From: Pseudorasbora parva
Lineage: Eukaryota > Chordata > Actinopteri > Cypriniformes > Gobionidae
Direction: 5' to 3'
Length of the DNA: 64,000 nucleotides
Assembly: GCF_024679245.1 (NCBI RefSeq)
Contig: NC_090177.1
Coordinates: 25,544,632 to 25,608,631 of the forward strand
Every line of letters starts with the position of its first letter. Position 1 is the first letter of the stretch. Below the pieces are notes generated by a model that saw only the letters and a list, made by a program, of their open reading frames with translations, did not search any database and was not told where the DNA came from. Below, one piece after another: positions 53,513-63,790 of the stretch. A program made the position numbers and the translations under genes.

Positions 53513-54101
53513 TCTCATGTTAATTTGGAGTACCTACTGAGTAGTATTGCATCCTTCATATCTCCAAAAATTCTTTAGTTTTATCATATTTATAAAAGAC
53601 AGATACGCTGTACTGATTCTTTCTGAAAACAGAAATGTTTTCATGGAGGCGTGCAGTGGGCGGAGCTAAAGAGACACAAGCACACACGCACAAAATACAT
53701 CATGGTATTGTCCCTGGATAACTTTCGATTCACTATACGTTTGTGTTGTTTACATTATTAGCAATTACCTGCCGATTGCCAACAAAACAGACATTTGAGG
53801 CAGTTTTACTCACCGCCTGTGGTTTCAACTCATGACCGGGTATAAACAAACACACTAAAACAAACTGCATCCACTGCTTTCTTAAAGCTGGTTAATTTAG
53901 GAAGCTGAACAAGGTTATCTTTCCCTTACAACCAAAAACACACTTTAGTGACAATGTTGGTTTTGTGGTCTAAAACCAAAATGACAGCGCTTCTGTAACC
54001 CGAACGATGCTCCTGGATGGGTTCGCTCTTGCTCTCGCTCTGGTTGATGTGAGCATGCTGTCATCCAGGAGAAGTGTCCATACAAGCAATTCCACCCTTT
54101 A
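53513..54101 (-). mobile_element. Inverted partial copy of the TTAA family
   Basis: Read on the minus strand, this carries the family's right part (CTCATGTTAATTTGGAGTACC and TTGCATCCTTCATATCTCC on the + strand at 53513-53570). It also has the exon-1 donor region (GGCGGTGAGTAAAACTGCC, minus strand, about 53798-53816) and the GGAATTGCTTGTATGGAC block. It stops at 54101, where the complete copy begins in the opposite direction, so its left 200 bp are gone. The THAP coding part is not readable here. Confidence 0.7.
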
Positions 54102-54351
54102 TTAAAGGGGGGGTGAAATGCTGTTTCATGCATACTGATCTTTTTACACTGTTAAAGACTTGGAATCCCATACTAAACATAGACAAAGTTTCAAAAGTTA
54201 AGGTGGACGTTTGATGGGAGTATTTCTTTGTCAAAAATACTACTTCCGGTTAGTCATAAGTTTCGGCAAGTTTTTTGAGATCATGCGTCCCCATTGACGT
54301 TAGTGGGGGCGGAATTTCCTTGTATGGGCCTTACGGACAATTCTACCGGAA

Positions 54352-54435
54352 GCGCGTGAGAGAGAGCGAGGGAGAGAGCGAAAGCAACAGCCTGCGCGTG
54401 AGAGAGAGCGAGGGAGAGAGCGAAAGCAACAGCCT
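54352..54435. repeat. Tandem duplication, 42 bp x 2
   Basis: Two identical 42-bp units (54352-54393, 54394-54435) begin GCGCGTGAGAGAGAGCGAGG and end AAAGCAACAGCCT, upstream of the THAP exon. Perfect identity implies a recent duplication. The other copies in the window do not show it. Confidence 0.93.
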
Positions 54436-54498
54436 ACGCCCATCAAAGCGGGGCTTGTAGGATGCTGGACAGGTGACAATTACACATAGCACATAACA

Positions 54499-54727
54499 AT
54501 GTCACCAAAAAAGTGGGTTTTTGGTTGCCAGACCAAGACAGTCCTGCACAGATTCGCCAAAAACCCCGCGTTAAGGCAACAGTGGATGTAATTTGCTTTT
54601 CCGGATCAGCAACTGAGTTGCGCGAATGTTTATATCTGTTCGCTGTTTCATAAACAAGGCCCAGCTCGACGCCGAATTTTCCCGATCGCCTAATGCTGAA
54701 GGATGGAGCAGTCCCAACGTTAGAAGG
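54499..54727 (+). pseudogene. THAP-domain exon of the TTAA transposon
   Basis: The frame starts at ATG 54499: MSPKKWVFGCQTKTVLHRFAKNP, where a THAP finger would have KKC..GC and HRFPK; the first zinc-binding Cys is Trp here. LRQQWM is followed by a stop (54589). Next, CANVYICSL (54640-54665) holds the third Cys, but the His is displaced by a small deletion. In a shifted frame the exon closes with RLMLKDGAVPTLEG, the diagnostic AVPT tail of THAP fingers, and the donor GTGAGT (54728-54733). THAP domains bind DNA, here presumably the element ends. This copy is inactive by stop, frameshift and loss of a zinc ligand. Confidence 0.75.
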
Positions 54728-54921
54728 GTGAGTGAGACTGCTTTTAGTCACCTTACTGTCTACACAAACCACGCGTAAACACACAAACACACGTGCACAA
54801 CTGCACTTCCCACATGTACACCTTCAAAGACAAAAATACGACGATATAATTCAAGTATAAATATGTAAATAACACAAGCCGCTAAGCATATTATATAGTT
54901 AGTGTATAACTTGTAACTTAC

Positions 54922-55031
54922 CACATACAGACGTCCTGCTCTAGTCGTTTTTGCTGCTGCTCCTGTTCAACTGCAGCCTCTGGGTCTGATTCCGGATCAT
55001 AGATGTATGGCTGTATCCGATTAAAAGCCAT
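54922..55031 (-). pseudogene. Antisense small exon within the TTAA transposon
   Basis: On the minus strand, ATG at 55031 opens 36 codons (MAFNRIQPYIYDPESDPEA, then EQEQQQKRLEQDVCM) to a consensus donor GTAAGT at 54921-54916, leaving phase 2. The acidic, Gln-rich peptide resembles the first exon of many fish hypothetical proteins with a following Cys-rich (P2X7-tail-like) domain; that resemblance is from memory. A diverged counterpart lies at 62735-62820 on the minus strand (DPES and QDV retained, two stops). Conservation in two copies suggests that the family once carried a second, divergently transcribed gene. Confidence 0.5.
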
Positions 55032-55309
55032 ATTTTTATTTTGAATAAAGTTTTTTTCCGCTGTTAGGGATGCACTCGACTCAACACACAGCGCGCTGCT
55101 GCACACGTCATTATTTAGCTCCGCTCACACGACACGCCCCCACCCGCTCGGCTTTTTTCGGAAAGACTCGGAACAGCGCATCTTTCTTATATAATTATTA
55201 AAAAAATAAAAACTTTTCGGAGATATGCAGGATGCAATGCTACTCTATAGGTACTCAAGATTGACATGACACTGACTGAAACTGAGTGTTTCACCCCCCC
55301 TTTAAGTCA

Positions 55310-55955
55310 TACAGGGCCATACTCTAAAAAACTTTCCGAAACATGTTCAAATCGAGTGTATTTGGGACATAAATACTCCATTATACATCCAACTTGTTTT
55401 TTTAAATACAATTTTGGCCATGTTTAGCATGAAAATCCAACACTTTAACAGTAAGACAGAATGCATGAAATAGCATTAGAATAGCATTCCTAAACACATT
55501 CTGCTCACTAATGAAGCGATGGCTTCAGGAACACCGTTGCCATGAAGGAGTGCAAGTTAGGTCTGCAATTCGTGGGACCTGACGCTACAGAGTGCGGCTT
55601 GGGACAAGTTTTGAAACCGCTGAGTGCGGATGCAGGGAGGGAAGATACGTTGCGTTCCCGCAAAATATAATTATCTAAACAGCATGTAGAAGTCTGTAAC
55701 TGGAAATCCCAAGCACTGTGTGGAAATTGGAGAAAAAAAAAGCCTATAGACACCAGTATAGACATAATCTAACTGGAAAGGGACTGAAATATTAGCATAA
55801 ATCTCATTATTTGGGCTTTTGGGGATAGGAACGGGACAAAATATGAACGTTTTGGGTTGGAGCGAGATAAAATCTAATATTTTTTATGGAAGCGGACGAG
55901 AACGTTATAGATAATCGTGGGGGAGTGGGATTGAAAATCAATCCCAGGCAGACCT
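55310..55955. other. Non-coding DNA
   Basis: No gene is visible. Bases 55815-55950 (GGAACGGGACAAAATATG, GAAGCGGACGAGAACG, GGGAGTGGGATTG) have the purine-rich pattern of a fish hAT-like fragment without recognisable ends. Confidence 0.35.
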
Positions 55956-55959
55956 CTAG

Positions 55960-56225
55960 TGTACGTGGTCTGCAACAATCTTTAGGTGGTGTTATGTGTA
56001 ACATTCACATGAATGCCAGAACCCAAGGTTTCCCAGCAGGACATTGCCTAGAGGATCACATCGCTTCTGCCGGCCTGCCTTCTTTTCATAATGCATCCTG
56101 ATGCAATCTCTACTCTACTGTGTGTGGTAAACACACATGGCCATGCCTGATCTAAAAGAAAATTTGATTTATCAGACCATGCAACCTTCTTCCATTTCTC
56201 CATGGTCCAGTTCTGGTACTCACAT
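55960..56225 (-). pseudogene. Antisense Tc1 transposase fragment
   Basis: Minus strand from 56225: TGPWRNG in one frame and NWTMEKWKKVAWSDKSNFLL in the next, which is the catalytic-block entry of Tc1 transposases with the first Asp intact and Lys after it. This continues through CIMKRRQAGRSDVIL, a stop, then MSCWETLGSGIHVNVTHNTT. The second Asp and Glu are not reached before homology ends near 55960. No inverted repeats or TA boundaries were found, so this is an orphan piece. Confidence 0.7.
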
Positions 56226-56368
56226 GCCTATTATATGCGCTTTTGGCGGTGGGGTGAAAAAGTATAATATATACTTTTTCTAAATATAGTCTGAAAAGAA
56301 AAATGCGTGCCTTTGCTTTGCTTTTAGAGGTTGTGTAAAGTCGGCCAGTCAGATTAATGCTTTCCAGT

Positions 56369-56433
56369 TTTGTGTGCAATATGCATCAGACGATCCGTGA
56401 ATGGACTGTAGACAGGCTGTGGCAGTGCCATGT
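56369..56433. repeat. Short segment shared with 33266-33330
   Basis: TGCAATATGCATCAGACG followed by GTGAA.GGACTGT, GGCTGTGG and TGCCAT occurs at both sites with scattered mismatches. It may be part of an unrecognised dispersed repeat. Confidence 0.5.
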
Positions 56434-56536
56434 GAAGCGTGTGCATGCTGACATGTGACTCGTTTTGAAACATGCGCATCCCTTATTTTAGATTTATGTA
56501 GCTTCACATGTTATGCATTGCTTCATTTATTATTAA

Positions 56537-57329
56537 AGGGTTACTTCAGCGATTAGCATATGGCTTTGTATCAGTAGAAACCCTGGAGTATATTCAAATG
56601 ATTGTGCTTTCCCCCCTCATATCCCCCTGAGACAAGAGATTTATGCATTTTATTTCTGGAAAAAATTCCTCCTATGATGCAAAATGACGATATTTGCATC
56701 ATAGGAGGAATGTTTGGCCAAAGGCTAAAGACTACAGCCAGCAGAGGGAGCCATTTCCACATGTTTTGAACCCATGCATGGGGGATGGAGATTACACTCA
56801 GAGCTCAGCTCGCAGCTACAGGCACTCATTTAAACTGAGCTATGGTGAGCAATGTAAGTCTTTTAACTTCTCAATTTAATTTCTATGAAAGTTAAGCTTG
56901 CAAAGGCATGAACTGAAACGCGCCAGACTGAACTTGCGTTGTGAATGTATGCCGCGAGTGTAGTCGCGATTACCTCAGCTCTCCTCACGAGAGCTCATCA
57001 GCTCATTTATCTGATCCTGCAGTTACTGCTCAGTGCTGTGAGACTCGCGCGGTGACTCACTCATTATATTGAACAGACACGTTCAGTTTTTAATTGTAGT
57101 GTCTTCTCCAACTCAGTCACCGCAATCCAGTAGCGGTGGCTTTGGGAATGGCCTCACAGGGCAGCGAAGCATTCTGGGAATTGTAGTCTTTCATCCACAT
57201 GAGACAAATATACATTTTCTGTCTTTTCTCAGTCTAGAAGGCACCAAATTCAAAAATAATTTCACATTTCTACTACATTGATGATCCAGTTTAAATACAG
57301 GTTCATCTTCCCAGCGCTGAAGTACCCCT
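56537..57329. mobile_element. AGGGTTACTTCAGCG MITE, complete copy
   Basis: Inverted ends AGGGTTACTTCAGCG and CGCTGAAGTACCCCT are flanked by TTAA at 56533-56536 and 57330-57333. It is 793 bp long and contains CATTCTGGGAATTGTAGTCTTT. Within 56668-56707, ATTCCTCCTATGATGCAAA is followed by its inverted copy TTTGCATCATAGGAGGAAT, a near-perfect hairpin. The TTAA target and AGGG start suggest Kolobok-type mobilisation. No protein. Confidence 0.82.
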
Positions 57330-57333
57330 TTAA

Positions 57334-58265
57334 AAGACGCGTTTTTACTGTGCTGTCACATGCACTTCTGGTAATATGTGTTAACTGGAGTTATCACAGA
57401 CCACTGAGAAAACATTGAAAATGAGTTTTGTCTCACACATGGTTGTCTGAAGTTTCAAAATTGTTGTTCTTCTCTCACTGCAATGCAGCTCTGCTGTTGT
57501 GCTATAGTTAAACTCTAATGTATATTTCATGTACTTTTTCCCCTGCCTCACTGATTGTGACGCTGAGTGGGTGGTGAATCTTTTCCTCAGAGTGCCATAT
57601 TACTCACAGATAAACACACACTGAGCCTTCACTCACTGTACATATTGCATACAGCGTTAAATATGATATTTGATTACTTGTGAAGTAACGTGAGCTAATG
57701 TGAGATGGCAAACGCGTGAACACCCCCACACAGAGTTACTCACATGTACATACACAAACGCACACACAGAAACACAGCTGTGGTGGTAGGAGGGGTCCTT
57801 ATGTCTCCATTGTGAGGTTCCTATATTTAGAAAGGTCTATAATTGGTGCGCAGGGCTTCACAAACACTAAATAGTCACTGGGGGACATGGGGGTAGGGCT
57901 AAGGGGCGCCATAAAGAGAAATTAAATGATGTATCTCTCTCTGATCCATGTTTAGAAAATACTAATATCGACCCTCCTAAAAAGAGGGATGTAATCATCA
58001 TAAAATGCTTTGTTATTAGAATAAAATGCTTTGTTAAAAGAATAAAATAAAATAAAACCTTGCATGTACCACAAATGAAATATTTAGCTGAATGACGCTT
58101 TACACAACAAATGAAAACCAATGGTGTTTGAACACAGTTTTTTCTCCTCCACACTGGTGTTGCACTACAATTATTTTGTAACTATTTTGATTCAGCCAAG
58201 TGATTTTTGTCTTTTTGATGCCATGGACCCCCAAATATAGTCATCCTTGTCCAAAGGGCCCCCAT
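57334..58265. other. Non-coding DNA
   Basis: I see no coding frame or transposon terminus. A small direct duplication (GAATAAAATGCTTTGTTA) is at 57999-58040. Confidence 0.4.
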
Positions 58266-58519
58266 CTTAAAGGTGCAGTCAGTCAGATACTAGCCATTTT
58301 AACTTTTATTATGCTTTATAATAATAATAATAATAATGATTTATTTTTTATATATATAATGTAACGACTTTTAATTTAAAAATGCACTGTGTAAATTTTA
58401 GCTGCGATTCTACCACCTACCACTTACCCCTCCCTTTCGAAGCATATAGAAAAGCTACGGTGGCCTTCACTATAAGGGGGACCCGTGTTGTATGTAGGTA
58501 GAAATGGCTCTTTCTAAAG

Positions 58520-59166
58520 CAGGGGTCTTCAACTAAAATTGCTTGGGGTCCAGTAAATAAACCTTCCTCACTGGCCAAGGTCTGGACAATTACACACCCA
58601 AAAACATGAATTGATGTCTTTTTGCCAGACTAAAGAAATTAGAGTAGATTAAAATAAATCTTTATTGAACAAAATATAATATGTTCTCATATAGATAAAC
58701 ATATCTTTTCATATTGTTATAGCAAACATAGGTAATCCTTTATTAAATGTATCTCATTTTTGAGGTTGTTCTGTTTAAGTTGCGTTGGTACAAAATATCT
58801 AATTCAACCAGTAGCCATGTCTGACAAAAAATATGATAAATTAAAAAATGCCTTCATCTCTAAATCTGCACTGAAAATACATTAATTTCAAAATTACTAG
58901 CAACTAAAGTGCTTTTTCTGCTGAACTGAGATAAACAGTAACAATAAATGAACACAAACTCTCCTGGTTAAAAAACAAAACTCATAACATAATTTTATGT
59001 TCATTCACATGTATAGTCTCTACCTAACTAAATGTAGGCTATCTTCAGCACTGCTCTCTCTGTGCTTCAAATTGCACTGGTAAAAGATCATTAGCAATAT
59101 TATCCAGAAACACAAACAGGTAAAAATAAAGTACCACCAGTGTTAATGCCTGATATAAATGTGATT

Positions 59167-59221
<55 letters not shown>

Positions 59222-59293
59222 TCAAATCGCATTTGGCATTTGTTTATTTCATTACGTCAAAAGGCTTCGCGGTCGGCCAGTTTGCGACCCCTG
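58520..59293. mobile_element. hAT MITE, Charlie-like ends
   Basis: The ends CAGGGGTCTTCAACT and AGTTTGCGACCCCTG are flanked by a perfect 8-bp duplication TTCTAAAG at 58512-58519 and 59294-59301. At 774 bp it has no transposase and contains a (TTTA)n array. It is inserted in the TTAA MITE and therefore younger. Confidence 0.88.
59165..59221. repeat. (TTTA)n microsatellite
   Basis: About 14 perfect TTTA units inside the hAT MITE. Confidence 0.95.
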
Positions 59294-59419
59294 TTCTAAA
59301 GTAATAAAAACATAACAGTACATTATGTAAGCTCTTTATACACCACTGAAAACATAGTTATGTATACTTTATCTCACTTCAATCAATAGATCCTCATAAA
59401 CACTACACACTGCACCTTA

Positions 59420-60581
59420 TAGTTATGCACTTCATAAGGAAGATAAGTCAGTGAATGAAATATGATTCATTACCTGGAACTCATTTGTTCTTTACCGAAA
59501 CACTATAAATTTGAACAGTTGGAGCGTGAAATTGTCTGGGAATAATTACCAGTGACATGAGGGTAATTAAAAGATGACAGATGAACTGTCTCTTTAATAG
59601 TTGATTATTGTGAAATTGCCCTTCAACATCCAATAGTGTGACATGTTGGTTCCAGTGTTGTGATTCTGGTTCTGTGGCTCTCAGGCTGCGAGTAACTGGA
59701 GATTTAGCCTGGCATCTTGTACTGCCAGTTCTGAGCATGTGCCAAATTTTTACTGATTGATTTTTTTTTTTTGGTCCTAAGCAGTAATGATTGTGTTGGG
59801 TTCTGGCCAAACTTAACCAGACATGCTCTTTAAGTGCTGTTCGGCATCAACCCCACCGAGACAGCTGCCTGAGTAAGGCTACTTTCCCTTGCCTCTTTTT
59901 CAGTGCGATTTAAAGCTTTGGTCAGCATAGCATTGCTCATTAATTGTAATATTTGGTGCTAGTCACCATGCAGGGTGAGCCACTGCTTTTGTGGATTTTA
60001 GTTTAATTCCATTTTATTTGAGTTATTAATTACATATCCAAATCATTGGATTAATTCCCTACTGTTTTCCAGTTTCTTTCTCCCATTGCTGTTCAAAGAT
60101 AACGGACTTTCAAATTCATATCTCATTTGGAACAACAGAGAAAATCCTGTCTATTTAATGGCTTACTTTATGTCCTTTGCTTTAATGCCGTGCCAGGTAA
60201 ATCAAGGGGGATCGTTTGGACTTTCATCTCCACATTGCTGACGCATTCTGCCGGAGTGCATGAGTCAGCCTTCACTGTTGCTCTCCTCATCCTCATGCCA
60301 GACTTCAGTATAACACTGCACTAAAAGGCCATTCATCCAAGTGGCGTGTATTTAGCGCTCTGATTGGCCGATGTCTATAAGCCAAGGGTTTTAATTAGTG
60401 GATGTGGTTGGATGCGTCCAGACTGCAACAGCAGTGGCCCAGCATGTCCTGCAACCTGCTCCCTCATTACTGTGCTGTAGAAGGGAAGCATGTGGTCAGA
60501 CTGAGCTCTAAATATTAGGTTTTGTTAGGGATGCACTGATATTAAAAAATCTGGCTGATGTTGATAGCCTGATAATTATTT
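59420..60581. other. Intron-like non-coding DNA
   Basis: No coding frame, repeat end or RNA gene recognised. Confidence 0.42.
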
Positions 60582-60585
60582 TTAA

Positions 60586-61822
60586 AGGGATCCCATGGTG
60601 TTGAGACTTGTATGGCTTAATATAACATAAATGATGTCTCTTACTGAATTATGTGGTAGAAAACCCATGAAAGATCTACGTTATTTAAAAAAAACGATTT
60701 TATATTTGGACCATGGGCGGCGCCATTTTGTTTGCGTTCTAGGTTGATGACGTAGAGTGGTTGAACTCCTCAATCAGCTGGCGTTACCCGTTGCTATTTT
60801 TACCACAACGCAACTCGAAAATTGTTTCAGAGTTAAACAAAACAAATGAATTGCTTTGTAATTGTACTTAAAACACACTCAAACATACATGTGCACACAA
60901 ACTCACCTACACAAGTCACAAACAGATCGGCGGGCGCGCACACACACACCTGACTGCTCTGTCTCAATCGCATGCATCATCACCAAAACATCCTGCCTCT
61001 CTTCCTCACGTTACTTTATCCCATCGTCCTACCTAGATATTTCCCTCTGCTGGTCACATTAGGCATTATAGTTAATCTACTATCAACAGTCTATCTAGGG
61101 AACAGGATGTGTTGAACAGGATATCAACACAGGGAATAGATTGAGGGTTATGTATGCGCGCGCAGTGCGTGCGTGTGTGTGTGTGTTCGCGCCGATCTGT
61201 TGGGGTGTGTGTGTGTTCGCGCCGATCTGTTGGGGTGTGTGTGTGTGTGTGTTCGCGCCGATCTATTGGGGTGTGTGTGAGTCTGTGTGAGAGAGAGAGT
61301 TTGTGTGCACATATGTTTGAGTGCGTGAAGTCGGACAGCTGTTTGTAAATCGGCTTTACTCGTTATTGCGGTGGAACGTGAGACTGAATGACTGCACTCG
61401 AACATGTCCACTATGGTGTCGGACAACACTACAAATGTCCGTCCCTTCAAATAATGCCCTATTTAAGGGTATAGGTCAAGTCACTGTTTGTGACTTGTGT
61501 AGGTGAGTTTGTGTGCACATGTATGTTTGAGTGTGTTTTAAGTATAATTACAAAGGAATTCATTTGTTTTGTTTAACTCTGAAACAATTTTCGAGTTGCG
61601 TTGTGGTAAAAATAGCTACGGGTAATGCCAGCTGATTGAGGAGTTCAACCACTCTACGTCATCAACCTAGAACGCAAACAAAATGGCGCCGCCCATGGTC
61701 CAAATATAAAATCGATTTTTAAAATAACGTAGATCTTTCATGGGTTTTCTACTACATAATTCATTAAGAGACATCATTTATGTTATATTAAGCCATACAA
61801 GTCTCAACACCAGGGGATCCCT
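60586..61822. mobile_element. Foldback element with 340-bp inverted arms
   Basis: The left arm 60586-60925 and right arm 61484-61822 are reverse complements with few mismatches, beginning AGGGATCCC and ending GGGATCCCT, flanked by TTAA at 60582-60585 and 61823-61826. Shared blocks include GATGACGTAGAGTGGTTGAAC and AACGCAACTCGAAAATTG. The spacer (about 560 bp) holds a minisatellite. TTAA and the AGGG start again point to a Kolobok- or piggyBac-type transposase acting in trans. No protein. Confidence 0.9.
61171..61279. repeat. Minisatellite of GT-rich units with TTCGCGCCGATCT
   Basis: Three units of about 30-37 bp, each (GT)n followed by TTCGCGCCGATCTGTTGGGG or a one-base variant. The variable (GT)n length is the main difference between units. 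The same motif in reverse (CAGATCGGCGGGCGCGCACAC) sits at the inner edge of the left arm (60924-60945), so the array grew from sequence once shared by both arms. Confidence 0.88.
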
Positions 61823-61850
61823 TTAAGTCATGAAATGGATAGCTGATATT

Positions 61851-63041
61851 AGGGGGGGGGTGAAATGCTGTTTCATGCATACTGAGCTTTTTACACTGTT
61901 AAAGACTTGGATTCCCATCCTAAACATAGACAAAGTTTCAAAAACGAATGTTGGACGTTTGATAGAGTATTTCTGTGTCAAATATACTCCTTCCGGTTTC
62001 TCACAAGTTTCGGAGAGTTTTTTTTGAGTATGGGTCGACTTGACATTAATAGAACAGAAGGTCCTTGTATGGGCCGTACGGGCTCTTCTCCCGGTAGGGT
62101 GCGCGCGCGTGACTAGAGCGAGAGAGTAAACACTCTCAACTGCAGATCCAGTCGTCCGTGAACACTTATGTCGGTTATAGTCCGTGCCGCGCTCCACTTT
62201 ATTCCTATGGGTGACGTCGAGCGACTTCAACGCTTCAGCACAGCATTCCGGGAAGGCAGCGCTGCATTTGAACCGATTTGAACGCAGAAATGACGGGAAG
62301 CTTCACAACATCGCTTCAGTCGCGTCTCAAAGTGGATTTCCACGTCACTGCTGTCACAGGACTTCACCCAATCGTACCAAAGAAGTGTGTTTTTGACGGA
62401 GCGATCCCAGCGATAAAGGTTCGGTCGTGCTTTGGAAGCAGCCGGTGAGTAAAACTGCTTCAAATGTCTCTGCTATTGGCTACCGTCGCATGAGTAAACA
62501 TCAGTAAACGACACGATCGCGTGCTTCGTCATTCAAATGTGCTAACGGTTACTCCATTGCTGTTCTCTGTATAATATTGCACTAGTCTGACGTGCAAAAC
62601 CGTTTTGCTTGCTAAGGTCTAACGTTAGTCCCATACAATAGTCCATAAACCGAATCATGTCCTCATAAACTTCTAGTAAAGACACACAAATGTTGACAGG
62701 CCACTAAATACAGTACATACCACAGAGACGGACGTCCTGATGTTGCTATTTCTCCTGTTCAATTTATTTCTGCCTCAGATTTGATTCTGGATCATTATCT
62801 GTATTAGCTGAGATAGCCATGGGTTTCTCCACGCTTGAGAACGTCACCGCTTTGTTCGCACTCGTCATTCTTTAGCTCCGCCCACTCGATACGCCTCCAG
62901 GCGCTCGTTTTTTCCGGAAAGACTCGGTACAGCCTATATTTCTTTTATAAATATAATAAAACTAAAGACTTTTCGGAGATATGAAGGATGCAATGTTACT
63001 CTATAGGTACTCAAGATTGACATGAGATTGACTGAAACAGA
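61851..63041 (+). mobile_element. Second long copy of the THAP TTAA family
   Basis: It starts GGGGGGGGTGAAATGCTG and follows the 54106 copy through TTTCATGCATACTGA, TGTTAAAGACTTGGAT and ACATAGACAAAGTTTCAAAA. It ends with ATGCAAT.TTACTCTATAGGTACTC and ATTGACTGAAACAGAG at 63041. There the terminal GTTTCACCCCCCCT is missing and another element starts. The middle (62050-62440) differs from the first copy, and the THAP exon is largely deleted. Confidence 0.78.
62378..62444 (+). pseudogene. THAP exon remnant with its core deleted
   Basis: CCAAAGAAGTGTGTTTTT encodes PKKCVF, the finger start including the first Cys. It is followed directly by DGAIPAIK, the equivalent of the DGAVPTL tail, and ends at donor GTGAGT (62445-62450). 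About 50 residues between these landmarks are gone. Comparison with 54499-54727 makes the identity clear. Confidence 0.6.
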
Positions 63042-63790
63042 GGGTGCTTTCACACCTGCCTCATTTAGTTCGGTTGAATCGTACTAGAGTTCGTTTCCCT
63101 CTTTGGTGCGGTTCGTTTGGTCAGGTCTGAAAGCAGCAATCGCACTCGGGTGCGCACCAAAAGCGGACCAAACAAGCGTACCGAGACCTCCTTGAAGAGG
63201 TGGTCTCGGTACGATTTCAAACGAACTCTGGAGCGGTTTATTTGTGGTGAGAACGTGATCCGACCTCAAACAGAACCAACTGCAAAAGTACTGATCATTT
63301 TTGGACTGAACCAGCTGCCGTAGGTTGACATTGTGTGCATGATATTATTACCTGATAGATCGTTGGCAATATTTTCGGAAGATGGAAGCATGTCAAGAGT
63401 TAATAATTAATGCACGCCTCCTCTTGAAGTGATGAGCGATGCGCACTCGCCGTCTGCAGTGCATTAGAACGTTGTTTTCATGTCGCATCCACGCTTCATT
63501 ATAGAAATGTTTTGTTTGCATACTGTGGTAAATACACACCGTGTAGTAGATTATGGCCAGGGACAAAACTGGCCCGCGTAGTCGTCTCTCCATAGTGTTA
63601 TTATAGTTTGCTGGCTTTGCCTCTCCTGTTGGAATTTTCCCACATGTAAATTCTGACCAATCGAAAAGCAGTTTAGGAAATACGCCATGGCCAATGAGTG
63701 ATGTGGATGTTGTCACATGCCTGCGTTTTGGTTCGTTTCAACTGGTTCGGACCAAAGCAATCAGTGTGGTGTAAAAAGGAACCAAAAAAT
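63042..63790. mobile_element. GGTGCTTTCACACC element
   Basis: It begins GGGTGCTTTCACACCTGCC and continues with TTCGGTTGAATCG, GTGCGGTTCGTTTGG and the stem-forming GAGACCTCC...GGTGGTCTC. The right part has GGTTCGTTTCAACTGGTTCGG and AGTGTGGTGTAAAAAGGAACC, a diverged inverted partner. The family is, from memory, common in zebrafish-like genomes. The right boundary is approximate, and no target duplication was found because the left flank is a broken transposon. Confidence 0.55.

Larger units (their letters stand above)
54106..55301 (+). mobile_element. TTAA-specific THAP transposon derivative (Kolobok-like)
   Basis: The ends AGGGGGGGTGAAATG and TTTCACCCCCCCT are inverted, flanked by TTAA at 54102-54105 and 55302-55305. 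The 1196-bp element contains a degenerate THAP exon on the + strand (54499-54727) and a short exon on the minus strand (54922-55031). TTAA target sites plus a THAP-headed protein are the defining pair of the Kolobok superfamily. No DDE catalytic domain is present, so it is an internally deleted, non-autonomous copy. Confidence 0.8.
58380..59417. mobile_element. GTGCAGTGTGTAA-type TTAA MITE, split by a hAT
   Basis: The left end AAATGCACTGTGTAAATTTTAG follows TTAA at 58376-58379. The right end CACTACACACTGCACCTT is its inverted partner, with the flanking TTAA decayed. Inner blocks such as CCCTCCCTTTCGAAGCA and ACACCACTGAAAACATAGTTATG mark a family I recall as very common in cyprinids. The hAT MITE at 58520-59293 splits it. 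A separate partial end (TTAAAGGTGCAGTCAG) precedes it at 58268. Confidence 0.7.

Noticed and set aside
61171..61279. Array of regularly spaced short repeats considered as CRISPR-like
   Set aside because: Only three units, with no unique spacers; (GT)n length is all that varies, and the genome is vertebrate.
61148..61450. Repeating SARTHTHTHPN frame on the minus strand
   Set aside because: It arises from the GT-rich minisatellite with multiple-of-three-compatible units; no codon bias or homologue supports a protein.
62184..62396. 70-codon frame in the second THAP-family copy
   Set aside because: It is a different frame from the PKKCVF...DGAIPAIK remnant and has no domain of its own.
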